A stretch of DNA of 64,000 nt from Beroe forskalii (lineage: Eukaryota; Ctenophora; Nuda; Beroida; Beroidae): positions 992,001 through 1,056,000 of the forward strand of contig WFMF01000017.1 in assembly GCA_011033025.1 (NCBI GenBank), given 5' to 3'. Every line of letters starts with the position of its first letter. Within the stretch, counting starts at the first letter, position 1. The notes under the pieces are model-generated. The model did no database searches. It saw only the letters and a list, made by a program, of their open reading frames with translations, and was not told the DNA's origin. The position numbers and the translations under genes are program-made. Positions 46,692-56,217 of this stretch are shown here, piece after piece.

Positions 46692-46994
46692 TTGATGTCA
46701 GCTTCTCACCAGGACAACAGACTAGTCAGACAACACCTCCCTCCACGTCTCCACCCACACACCCAACACCAGATCTACGAGATCAGCTACCTCGATTGTT
46801 GTACCAAGTACAATGGACAGGCAAACCACTTCAGGATTAAATTCAAGAGCTGGGGAGATGATACAGACTCAGTGACGTTGGTGACGACACGAGCAGAGAG
46901 TGGAATTTGTTCCTGCCCCCCATTCCATGTAATGACTGGAGTAGTGGTCACAACGGATTTCCTGGAGCATCATCTCCAGACTTCTCCCCTATAG
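46692..46994 (+). other. Coding-like fragment in left arm of FB-J
   Basis: An open 100-codon frame, including YLDCCTKYNGQANHFRIKFK and ESGICSCPPFHVMTGVVV. The inverted copy in the right arm (minus strand, about 47,480-47,170) translates to a related but broken version with SEICSCPPLHV. Conservation of the CSCPP segment suggests a former protein, perhaps part of the Penelope-like element nearby. Not identified. Confidence 0.3.
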
Positions 46995-47779
46995 ATCTTA
47001 CCTTGACCTGACAGAACAAGTAAAGCTACCATCTCAGCTAAGAAGTCTTCCTTGAACAGAACAGACACAAGATAGTGATACTCACTTACTTCGTGTAGTT
47101 CACTCCAGAACCCCATCCTCCCTAGGATCTCCTTATATTATAGGCACCTTCAAGATATTTTGATCTGACAGGTCAAGGTGGCACCTGGAGGGGAGAGATT
47201 TGAGGATATGGATGCTGCTCCAGCCAGTTTGCAATCGATACATACATGGAGTGGAGGGCAGGAGCATATTTCACTCTATCTGTCATATCCACAGAGATTC
47301 TTTGTCTGTAATCTGTATCATCCTTTGTGCTCACTCTTTAATTCTATCCAGAAGGGGGCGGTAGGTCTGTCCCCTACTCAATTGTACTTAGCAGGGCAGT
47401 ATAGTGATAGCTGATCTCGTAGATTTGGTGTTGGGTGATAGGGTGTAAGAAGGGTTTGACTTCTTGAGTTCTGCCTCGGTGAGAATCTCACATTGATGTG
47501 TTGGTGCAGTATCTTTTTTCTAGGTATGGGCTATGGAGGGAGGGGTGGAAGGGAAGATATGTCTTGACTTGAGGGATAGTTTGGTTCTGATCAGCCTGTT
47601 GATGAGACAACAGATTGGTACATTGAACTTGCGTGAAACTTCTGAATCTGCCATGATGGTGTTGTGAAAGAGAACGATTCTGTTCTGGAGGAGAGCCTAC
47701 CTACTGTCTGTTCCAGTTTGCGAGAAGTTGCTTGTCTACAACCTACATGCTGAGGGGAGCAGAGGTTTCGGGTTTATTT

Positions 47780-48010
47780 TTTTTAGGATCTGATGACAGT
47801 GTCTTTTTTGGGAGATGTAGTACAGGAGTACAGGAATAGTAGTGGGTGCCAGGCATAGTTGTTGGTGTGTGTGAGCTTCCCAATTGAGGTTGACTTGTTC
47901 AGTTGGAAGAGGATATCAAGGAAGGGGATGGTTCTATCAGGGGGGATGTTTAAGGTATGGTCGCTGGTCAGGGAGTTGATGAAGAAAGGAGTTTGCATGG
48001 TTTATGTGTA
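47780..48010 (-). pseudogene. Penelope-like reverse transcriptase remnant
   Basis: The minus frame reads HTLNIPPDRTIPFLDILF, then KLTHTNNYAWHP and TTSPKKDTVIRS. Penelope-like polymerases have I/L-PFLDVL, a THTNxY motif and H..K+xV+R in this order just after the catalytic core. The GIY-YIG endonuclease expected downstream is not visible. A short decayed fragment in the right arm of FB-J. Confidence 0.55.
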
Positions 48011-49051
48011 TTTAAAAGTGTCATGCCATCATCAAAGAAGTGCCAAATGGTTTAAGGAGGGCCTGGGGAGGTGGAGAAGGCTCGACTCTGCAACTCTGAT
48101 AGATTTGCTAGCTGTATCAAGATCAATTATGTGAAACCCAGGTATAACAGTTTATTTAATGGCAGTGGCACCATGATCACCTTGCAAAATAGGGGGTTGG
48201 CATCATTTCAGGGACAATCCGTTACAACTTGTGATTCACTACCTAGTGACTCATTAGCTAGTGAATTACTACCTTGTGAGTGACTTACATTGCATATGGA
48301 CCGATATTTTGTGGAAAATAATCTATTTCTACTCTTACAGTATCATAAATGGAAATATTGACCAATTGATGGGATTCTATATGGGCATGCTATTGTCTTT
48401 TGTCTAAAATGTGTTGGTTTTCTCGAAATTGGTTCGATGTAATTTCCAGAGAAAGAGTCCAACCCCAATCCCTCATTGAAAAATCATCAAGCAGGTGATA
48501 GAAAATCGGTTTTTGGGCCATAACTCAAAAACGGAAGCCCTGAGGGCTTTAGAACCATCATCCGCCTGACATAATATGCCCATTGTGGTCATTTTAAGGT
48601 GGTTGCCCAAGGATTTGGTTCGGAAATTTTTTGGTGATACTAGGGACCCATAGAAGTACTTATATGAAGAAATCGTTCGGTAAAAATTTTTCCCAGTTTC
48701 TCCTACTGTAACTGTCCCTAACTATAAGGTGAAAATATGCAGATTTGAGACAAAGCGATAAGTTGCAAATCAGTTTTTCGCGTTTTCTGGGCTATGCTTT
48801 CGAGATATCGCTCTGAAAATGGCTTCTGTACCCACTAAGTTGGCCATTGCGGTCATTTTGAACTACATATGGGGGTCTGTAGATGCTTCTGGGGCAAAAC
48901 GGATTTCTCATATTGGCCCGCATAATTATGCGCATAATTATGCAAAATGGTCCATGATTCAGAAAGTTTACCCAAGTCAAAAATACTTCAATTGAGTCAT
49001 ATTAATGATAGGTCTCAAAACTTATGGAGGAAAAAATATCTACGGGATTAT

Positions 49052-49690
49052 GATCAGGCCGATAATTTATGACGCTTTAGATAGTGGAGTTAGGTTTTAA
49101 GATACTCTCTTTATTAAACTTTGAATTCTAGAGAACTATAAAGCGTATTATTAGTATTTAACATTTATTTATTTATTTTATATTAATTTGATTGTTAAGG
49201 AGCCCGGACTTCTGTGTAAAAGGTTGCTTAAAAGGAGTGCTTTATACTTTTATAATTGTCAAAATTAATTGTGAACTTGAAGTGTGAACTGTGTAACTAA
49301 GTCATCCCGAAAAATCAATTGAATTGTGAAATGTGGATCTTGACCAGTACGCTGACATGCCCAGAATGTTTATCAGCTAACACTAACTGTCAGAACCGTG
49401 ATTGCGCCAAGACTAATGATTACACGCATGGATTGAATGTGCACACAAAGTACTAGCAGGCAGATCACGTAACAGGTCACATTATCCTATATCCTTTTGA
49501 TCAGCTCACCGGAATGTACAGTACAGTGAAGCCAAGTGCCCAAAAAACTTTGAAAAAGGGCACATCCTAATGTAACATATCATTTCAAATACCGTATATC
49601 AAGTATCAACAACCATTTTTTAAGTTTTTATGGATATAAAGCACACACTATTCTCTTCTCTAGACCAAAACACATGACGTCAGCTTTACT
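49052..49690. other. Probable intron of the 49.7-kb exon
   Basis: AT-rich sequence without coding pattern. 49,497-49,565 (TTGATCAGCTCACCGGAATG through CCAAAAAACTTTGAAAAAGG) matches, in inverse orientation, the sequence just upstream of the LITAF-like exon at 37,190-37,287. Confidence 0.45.
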
Positions 49691-49693
49691 CAC

Positions 49694-49783
49694 AGGTGCA
49701 GCAGGTGGTGGGTAAACAACAGTGGGAGCTCCAGGGGGTGGAGGTCCGACCAGCTCACCATATGGAGGAGGTGGGGCAGCCAT
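49694..49783 (-). CDS. Host first coding exon, proline-rich N-terminus
   Basis: Minus strand: ATG at 49,783-49,781, 30 codons beginning MAAPPPPYGELVGPPPPG and ending PPPAAP, then GTGAGTAAAG at 49,693, a consensus splice donor in phase 0. Short Pro-rich starts with PPxY are typical of LITAF-domain and related endosomal adaptor proteins, where PPxY recruits NEDD4-type ligases. A matching phase-0 acceptor with a LITAF-like exon lies 12.5 kb downstream at 37,190. The sequence is neither repeated in this window nor retroelement-like, and is undamaged. A 5' UTR would extend rightward from 49,784. Confidence 0.6.
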
Positions 49784-50116
49784 ATCTTACTATGTGGTAT
49801 AGTATTATAAATTTAAAAACAATAATTAAATAAATACTAATTAGCTGAGAAAGCCCCAGCTGTTCATAACATTCCCTGGCATTAAAAAATAAATGAAAAG
49901 GTCATATTCAATTGAACATATGAACAAGAAAAAACGCTATCCTAATTGGTGAATTATGTGAAAAACTGGCTGTGTTAACAGCCCACATTATGAAAAGAAA
50001 AAACAACATGCATGAACTTCGTAAAATAACAGCTGGCACCATAAAACTTAAAAGTTCAAAAGATTTTCATAATTCCATAATGACCAATGATAATTGTTGG
50101 GTAGATCCGAGATCAG
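49784..50116. other. 5' flank of the 49.7-kb exon
   Basis: AT-rich sequence up to the end of retroelement E. It should contain the leader and perhaps the promoter of the exon's gene on the minus strand, but no TATA box or initiator could be singled out with confidence. Confidence 0.4.
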
Positions 50117-52088
50117 CTAATACTCTGCTTTTGGTATGAGATTGAGGTCTAGTGTCTCCATTTCTGCTGCTATGGCTCTTGACTTACCCCTGTAACCTCG
50201 AAGAGAAATGACACATGTCTTAAGAAGGTCAAATCTTAAGTGGCGTCTCACGAAGGCAACACTATCACTGTATGATTGTCCTGATTTATTACTGAGTTTC
50301 ACAGCCAGGTGCTTCAGAAAGCTTGCTGCTTCGTTGCCCATCCCACCAGTTGTGCTAAAAACTAGTGGTGTAAATGTAGCCTTTTCAATCTGTATCACTC
50401 TATCATTGTATTTGTTCTTCTTCTCAGTTTCATGTCTCCTAGGGTAGAGCGGGGTAACTTTGAACGATTTTTCAGTTTTTCTAACTGCCCTCTGAAAATA
50501 GAACACATGCCAAAAAGTTCGTGTGTTCTTATAACCACAGGGGCCCTGGCTAATAAACCTGGTATGTGAGATGTCAGTTTGTACTAACAGAGCCGTGATC
50601 ACGTGATCAAATTTGTAAAAGTTGTTCAAAGTTACCCGGCCCTGGGGTAACTTTGAACACCTAATTAAACCAATTAGAAGCCTCCTGGATATAGATTTTT
50701 ATGTTTTGGACAAATTCTGGGTCAATGAAAGTTCATTACCACATAATTCATGTCATCAATTCAGATGGTGAAACCATGGCCACGCCCATTCAAAAGTGTT
50801 GTTCAAAGTTACCCCAAAAAATTTTTTGTGCTTTTTTTGCTTCGAATTATGCTAAATTGGATTTAAAACATGCTAATGATGTTTATATGCCATTCTTACA
50901 AAACATCCTTGGGCAATGAGATTTGACCACTTTTTGGGAAGTGTTCAAAGTTACCACCGCTAATATTTTTCCAGATACAATTTTGCATGAGGTCCTCTAG
51001 ATTATGATTTGGCTAGCCAAGGCCAACTTTCAACATGTATCTACTGAATTATTACAAAAATAAAGCCCCATCATTGATGCCCCCGGACAAATTTGAGGTG
51101 GATCAAGGCCTTTTAAAATCAAATCCATAAAAGCATAAGAGGAAATTGCCTGCATGAAAATATCTAAAATAAAATCAAACAAAGTCTCAAATTTAAACAA
51201 AAACACATTACTGATGCAAGATATAATCTGACAAAAGTGTACGTATAATTGATTATGAAAGTAGGCTTAATATTACCAAATCTGAACTTATAGCTGAAAA
51301 AAATCGATTTGAAGGACTTTTTCCATGAAATTGCTCAGAACAAGCAATAATGAAACCAAATGACTTCTATGGGTGGCAGAATTGCCCCCTTCAATCTGAG
51401 GTAATTAATTGTTGAATGCTGGAAATAAGGACTGATATCCAAATGGAATTGATTTATTTGCATTCAAAGTTCTTCCCAGGAAAATTCAAAGTTACCATTA
51501 AGCTGTTCAAATCTGCTTGGTGTCATCAACATTGTTCAAAGTTACCCCTCTCTTACCTTATCAAATGGAATTTGTCAGTGAATGTTAGGGTAGCGAGATT
51601 GGAGCTTGGGGTGTAGTTACCATTTACAAATGTTTGTTATCTGACCACCATCCAATGGCAAAGAAGCTTTCTAGTACTCACATTCAGCCTAGCCTCATCA
51701 CTAACATCTGTTCCTCTTGCAGCTGCTCAGTGGTTCTGTATTAGGCTTGGTTCCCATACTGTATCTTTGCATCGTTGTTCATGCTCCATATACAAACCCT
51801 TTCATATGCCAGCTGTGGTTCAGATGATGCTATCTCTGTTAGCCCAGTAACATCTTTGGTCCATTCCTTTATCTCATTTTTCACAAATTCTGCTTTCCCA
51901 TTTTCTGATCCAATATAAGATCCAAGGTTCCTATGACCTTCTTGTGTGACATTTATGTCTGGGAATAGTTCTGTGGCTACACTGTAGAACTCTGGCTTCA
52001 CAATTAACCTTAATAGGTTAGGTACCTTTTGCAAGCATTTTATTATTTGGACCTTGCATGTTCTTAGTCTGTACTCTGTGTGTGACAT
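50117..52088 (-). pseudogene. Retroelement E, C-terminal polymerase region, split by MITE-3
   Basis: Minus strand: PELFPDINVTQEG-type sequence (TELFPDINVTQEGHRNLGSY, KEWTKDVTGLTEIA, PQLAYE) at 52,000-51,800, then decayed SDEARLNVSTRK and SSNLATLT up to 51,558. After MITE-3 it continues RHETEKKNKYNDRVIQIEKA, FTPLVFSTTGGMGNEAASFL and LLKTCVISLRGYRGKSRA to a stop at 50,117. This C-terminal set is widespread in uncharacterised retroelement polymerases of cnidarians and other invertebrates. The reverse transcriptase core is not in this copy. Several frameshifts are present. Confidence 0.65.
50441..51557. mobile_element. MITE-3 with GGGGTAACTTTGAAC ends
   Basis: AGAGCGGGGTAACTTTGAAC (left) and AGAGAGGGGTAACTTTGAAC (right, complement) are terminal inverted repeats; the same 15-mer core recurs internally at about 50,627, 50,803, 50,942 and 51,500. 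It splits the retroelement E frame between HLIR and RHETEKK, which join cleanly without it. Flanks CTA/TTA hint at a 2-3-bp T-A target duplication. Non-coding. Confidence 0.72.
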
Positions 52089-52534
52089 AGTTAGCTTTTC
52101 AATTAATTAATTAATTTATCTAATACGCTCCTAATTGTGAGCCCAAAGAGCGATATCAGTCATGCAAAAAAATAAACACATCTAAAAAACTACATTATAA
52201 GACATTTAATGAGCTGTCTGACCCTTTCAAACCTAAAACATGCAACTTATGCAATTACAAAATAATAAATTAGCTTAATAACTTTAAAGCATTGGAAAGT
52301 TATGACCATAAATGCAAGGTCAAATAACTAATTAAAATTATAGATTAACTTATTCAATACTATCTATACACAGAAAATTATCATCAAAATCTGATTGGGC
52401 ACATATATGTTTTACAAGAGAATTGAAGCTATTTTTAACCTTCTTATCTTCACTGAACAAAAGTTTGAGATAGAAATTGACTCCCCAAAAGTGGGAATTT
52501 TAGGTGACTGGAGATGGAAACAATGTCTTTGACT
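52089..52534 (-). other. LINE A 3' UTR and tail region
   Basis: Lies between the LINE A stop (52,535) and the first retroelement E codons (52,088). (ATTA)n at 52,103-52,118 may be the LINE tail. Otherwise AT-rich, featureless. Confidence 0.4.
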
Positions 52535-52680
52535 CTATCTATAACATCTGAATGAGGCTCGATTGATCATTGAATAGGGGTCATTTTTTACAATAAGATG
52601 AACATCTCTTTTGATATACCTATCCCACAAATGGCATCTGTATTCATGGATTTCGTTTTTGTTGTAATATAAAGCATTGG

Positions 52681-52694
52681 TTGGGATTTCAATT
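52681..52694. repeat. Target-site duplication of LINE F (left)
   Basis: TTGGGATTTCAATT, identical to 56,204-56,217. Removing LINE F and one copy rejoins the LINE A frame (THAISLIEIPTNALYYNKNE). Confidence 0.9.
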
Positions 52695-55050
52695 GAAAAT
52701 CAGGATATCAAACTAGGTACACTACTGAAGAATGACAACAATTACACCACATCACCTACAGAAACCATCAATACACTAGCAGACGAATTGCTAGGCAAAG
52801 AAACAGATATCAGAACAGAAATCCTGAAAGCAGATCCAAAACGGCAACCTAACTATGAAAAAATATTCAGCCCAGAAAGATGGAATAAAGCAATCAAAGA
52901 ACTGAAGAAAAATAAAACCCCAGGAAGGGACGGAATTACGAACGAAATGATCATAGAAGGTAACAACATAATTAAAGATGAAGTTATTAAAATATTCAAA
53001 TCATGTCTGAAAATAGGACATATACCGAAAATATGGCAAAAAGCCAACGGTACTATACTTGCCAAACCGGGAAAATCGGACTACACTAAACCTAAATCAT
53101 ATAGAATAATCACACTATCATCGAATCTATTGAAACTAATGGAGAAACTTATACTATGGCACATGCAAGAAGACCTCAAAATTGAGGAAAGCATAAACAA
53201 AAATCAATACGGCTTCAGAAATGGTCACTCCACAGATACAGCGGTCCTAAAACTGGTCCAGAAAATAGAAAACGCTCTCACCAAACCAAAACACCATGCA
53301 TTAGGAATCTTTCTAGACATAAACGGAGCATTTGACAACCTCCCCTTCACAGCAATTAAAAAAGCCCTTGAGAAAACTCAAGCCAAGGGTCATATCTCAA
53401 ACTGGATAACATACATGATAAGTAATAGATTCATGACATTAAAACTAGCGCAGACAGAAGTAACAAGACACATCCCCAAGGGATGTCCCCAAGGAGGGGT
53501 CCTCTCTCCTTTCCTATGGAATCTAGTACTTAACGACTTACTTAATCACTTCAACAGCACTAATGACTTACAAGCCTTTGCTGACGACCTAAATCTTCTA
53601 ATTTGCGGAACAGATATCCCAACTATTTGGGGAGTGGCAGAATATAAACTGAAAGAGATAAATAACTGGTGCACAAAAAACGGTCTAGAACTATGGCGCA
53701 GTTGCATGGGGGGTAGACATCTCCAAAAGAAACTTACAACAGCTCAACAGAATTCAACATCTAATCTCAACTCTAATAACAAACTCACACAAAAGCTCAA
53801 GCCACTAAATACAATGCTCGATCTAGAACCGATCGAGCTTTTCCTAGAGAAAACAGCACTTCTCAGGGCAATCAACATTAAAGCTGAAAACCACTGGATT
53901 CATGATAATCCAATAGATAGAGACAAGCTAACAACTATGGAAAAAATAAATAAAAAACTTAAAAAACACCTTCTACCTTATCAATATCTTAAACCTAACA
54001 AAATGAGACCAAAAAACATATTAGAAACAAAATATAAAAGTGATATTCAAGAAGAAAAGGCTTTCAAAGTTGATCCACACTCAACTATAAATGTATTCAC
54101 CGATGGATCAAAGAATAAAGAGGAAGAAACAGGCCTAGGTTACATAATCATAAATGAAAAGAATAGCAGTTACAATTGTTCAAAAGCAGAATCACTTCAC
54201 CATTGTCACAGTATACCAAGCAGAAAATATTGCTTTAAACGAAGCAGCTCAGAAAACTACTCACAGAAGAATTAACTAACGAAATTATTAACTTTTACAC
54301 AGACTCTCAAGCTCTGGTAAAAACTCTTCGGAAAAGGAAAAATGACAATATCTTAATTCAACAAACACATACCCTACTTAATGAGCTAGGCAGCAAAACA
54401 AAAGTAATCACGTAAACTGGATACCAGGACACAAAGGACACGAAGGTAACGAAACTGCAGACTACCTAATAAGTTAGGAGCCAAAATGAAACCTCCCATT
54501 TTCCACAAACACCCAATAAGTACAGCCAAACTATCAGAATGCACGTTAAACTAAAAATAACTCAAGACTCTCGAGCTGAAGCACCGATGAGCAAAAGCAT
54601 TTGAACCTTGATACTCTACTAACTCAAATGATAATAACTTCAAAAATTGGGGAATATAGTGACTAAACTCAGTAGAAAGAGATTACAACTCTGACAAAAA
54701 TTATCACAAACAGAAATTGTCTTAATTACAACCTATACAATATTGGCTACTCATACACAAAGACTGCGAGTACTCACCAGAAGAAAATGAAAAGAAAATT
54801 TCAAGGAATATAGAAGAAACAGCATCACATCCTCCTTCAGTGTCCTGCTTTCTCAAAACTAAGGCAACAAATCTACGGAAAAACTGAACTCTCTATAGAG
54901 ACTTAAAAAGAAAACCTGTAAGGAAAAACCATCAAGGACGATCAAACTCTCTTGAAAGATCTAAAGTCCTGGAGACCAAGGAAATACAGCAAATGGCAAC
55001 TCTCCCAACAGAAACAGAAAAGGAAAAGAACATAAAAAAGATGCATTACT
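52695..55050 (+). pseudogene. LINE F ORF2: reverse transcriptase, RNase H, zinc tail
   Basis: Reverse transcriptase: NKTPGRDGITNEMI, PKSYRIITLSSNLLKLMEKL, NQYGFRNGHSTDTAVLKLVQ, LGIFLDINGAFDN (motif A), GCPQGGVLSPFLWN (motif B), QAFADDLNLLI (motif C, 53,577-53,588). After GLELW an internal deletion or frameshift removes the thumb start, while GVDISKRNLQQLNRIQHL survives in another frame. RNase H follows: VFTDGSKNKEEETGLGYII near 54,097, then, out of frame, WIPGHKGHEGNETADYL at 54,418-54,468. A C-terminal HILLQCPAFSKLRQQ segment lies at about 54,825. RNase H places it in the I/R1/LOA group rather than CR1. Confidence 0.8.
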
Positions 55051-56203
55051 CACAAATAAAAAACCGGCCAAAAAGTACAATTTCTTACACATGAGAATTA
55101 GACTCTGTCAATATCTGTGAACACGACAATCATACCCCAAAAACTAATCAAAACCATCGATACATCATCAAAACACAAATTTACATCATCAAAAGTCAAT
55201 CTAACCTAACTCCAGCCTCAACTAAGGAATAAAATTCATCCCAGCTTCAGTTTGCCTACAAGCTGTCATTTAGGTTCCATTTCCCAAGAAACTTTGTACC
55301 AATTCCTCATGCATCCAACAGAAGAACAGATAGCTATCACAGCACCCCATTCTCAGACAACTCTATAACAATTGGAACACATATGACCCACTGTCTTTGG
55401 TTAAAACAGCTTCGATTTTGGGTATATTCGCCATGAAAGGCCTAACGAATATCTAGTGGCAGAAAAAAAGCATGATGGCAGTCGGCATAAAATACTTAAT
55501 ACACAGGAATATCGATTCATTGTATACACAACTCATCTACAACATCACAGAGGCAATACAATACTAACTTTGGGTCCAAACTAAGGCCCATTCGTCCCAT
55601 TTTCAAATTTTTACACTTTTGGCGAAACATCATAATATACCTTACAGAAATCCTCTACATTGTGACCAAGACCTTAAAAGAACATCCAAACCAAAAAACA
55701 ATTCTAACCTTGCGCTAAAAGCCGTACTTGGCGTGGGAATTCCTCAATGCTATAGACCACTCCTCTACTGAAACATCAAACTCAGTTCATCGACAAATAA
55801 AATTCCTTAAACAGACAAAACAAAACAAAAACCAAATAAAGGGATGTCCTCTGTTCACCCAAGAATAAAAAAACATGATATGGGACATTCTTTCCCATTA
55901 CCTGTCCGAAATTAAAGAAGAATGGGAGGGAGAAAATTTGGTTACTTCATCTCCCAAAAAACAAACCATTATTCAAACTCAAGTTGAACAGACAGATCTT
56001 CACTTGAGCTGGGGCCATTGGGTCTATTACCCAATTGGAGATTATATTTAAGCGAACAATACTCCGTATAGATATCTGTCCTCTACTAGAGTATTAGTTA
56101 TGCCAACATATCAATAAACCATGACCGTTGCCTCTCAGACTATGAGGGTGTAATAAATGGCACAGCGCCTCCGCGGAAGCGCATTTTACCTACCTACCTT
56201 ACC
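52695..56203 (+). mobile_element. LINE F, 5'-truncated non-LTR retrotransposon with RNase H
   Basis: A 3.5-kb insertion bounded by 14-bp target duplications, ending in a (TACC)n tail at 56,187-56,203. It begins inside the polymerase linker (ENQDIKLGTLLKN), so the endonuclease is lost. The apparent start codon at 52,677 belongs to the target DNA, not the element. Confidence 0.88.
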
Positions 56204-56217
56204 TTGGGATTTCAATT
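56204..56217. repeat. Target-site duplication of LINE F (right)
   Basis: TTGGGATTTCAATT, identical to 52,681-52,694. Confidence 0.9.

Larger units (their letters stand above)
45233..49051. mobile_element. Foldback element FB-J
   Basis: Ends TAATCCCGTAGATATTTTTT-like (45,233) and the complement (49,051). Arms pair over long stretches: 45,233-45,340 plus 45,774-46,440 with 48,500-49,051, and 46,530-47,000 with 47,160-47,660; the centre is about 47,085. GCATAATTATGCGCATAATT lies in both arms. The left arm holds Helitron N3; the right arm has an extra ~700 bp with a Penelope-like remnant. Confidence 0.8.

Noticed and set aside
52677..52694. Start codon and first six codons of the long plus-strand polymerase frame
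   Set aside because: They lie in the target-site duplication, i.e. in LINE A DNA; the element itself starts at 52,695.
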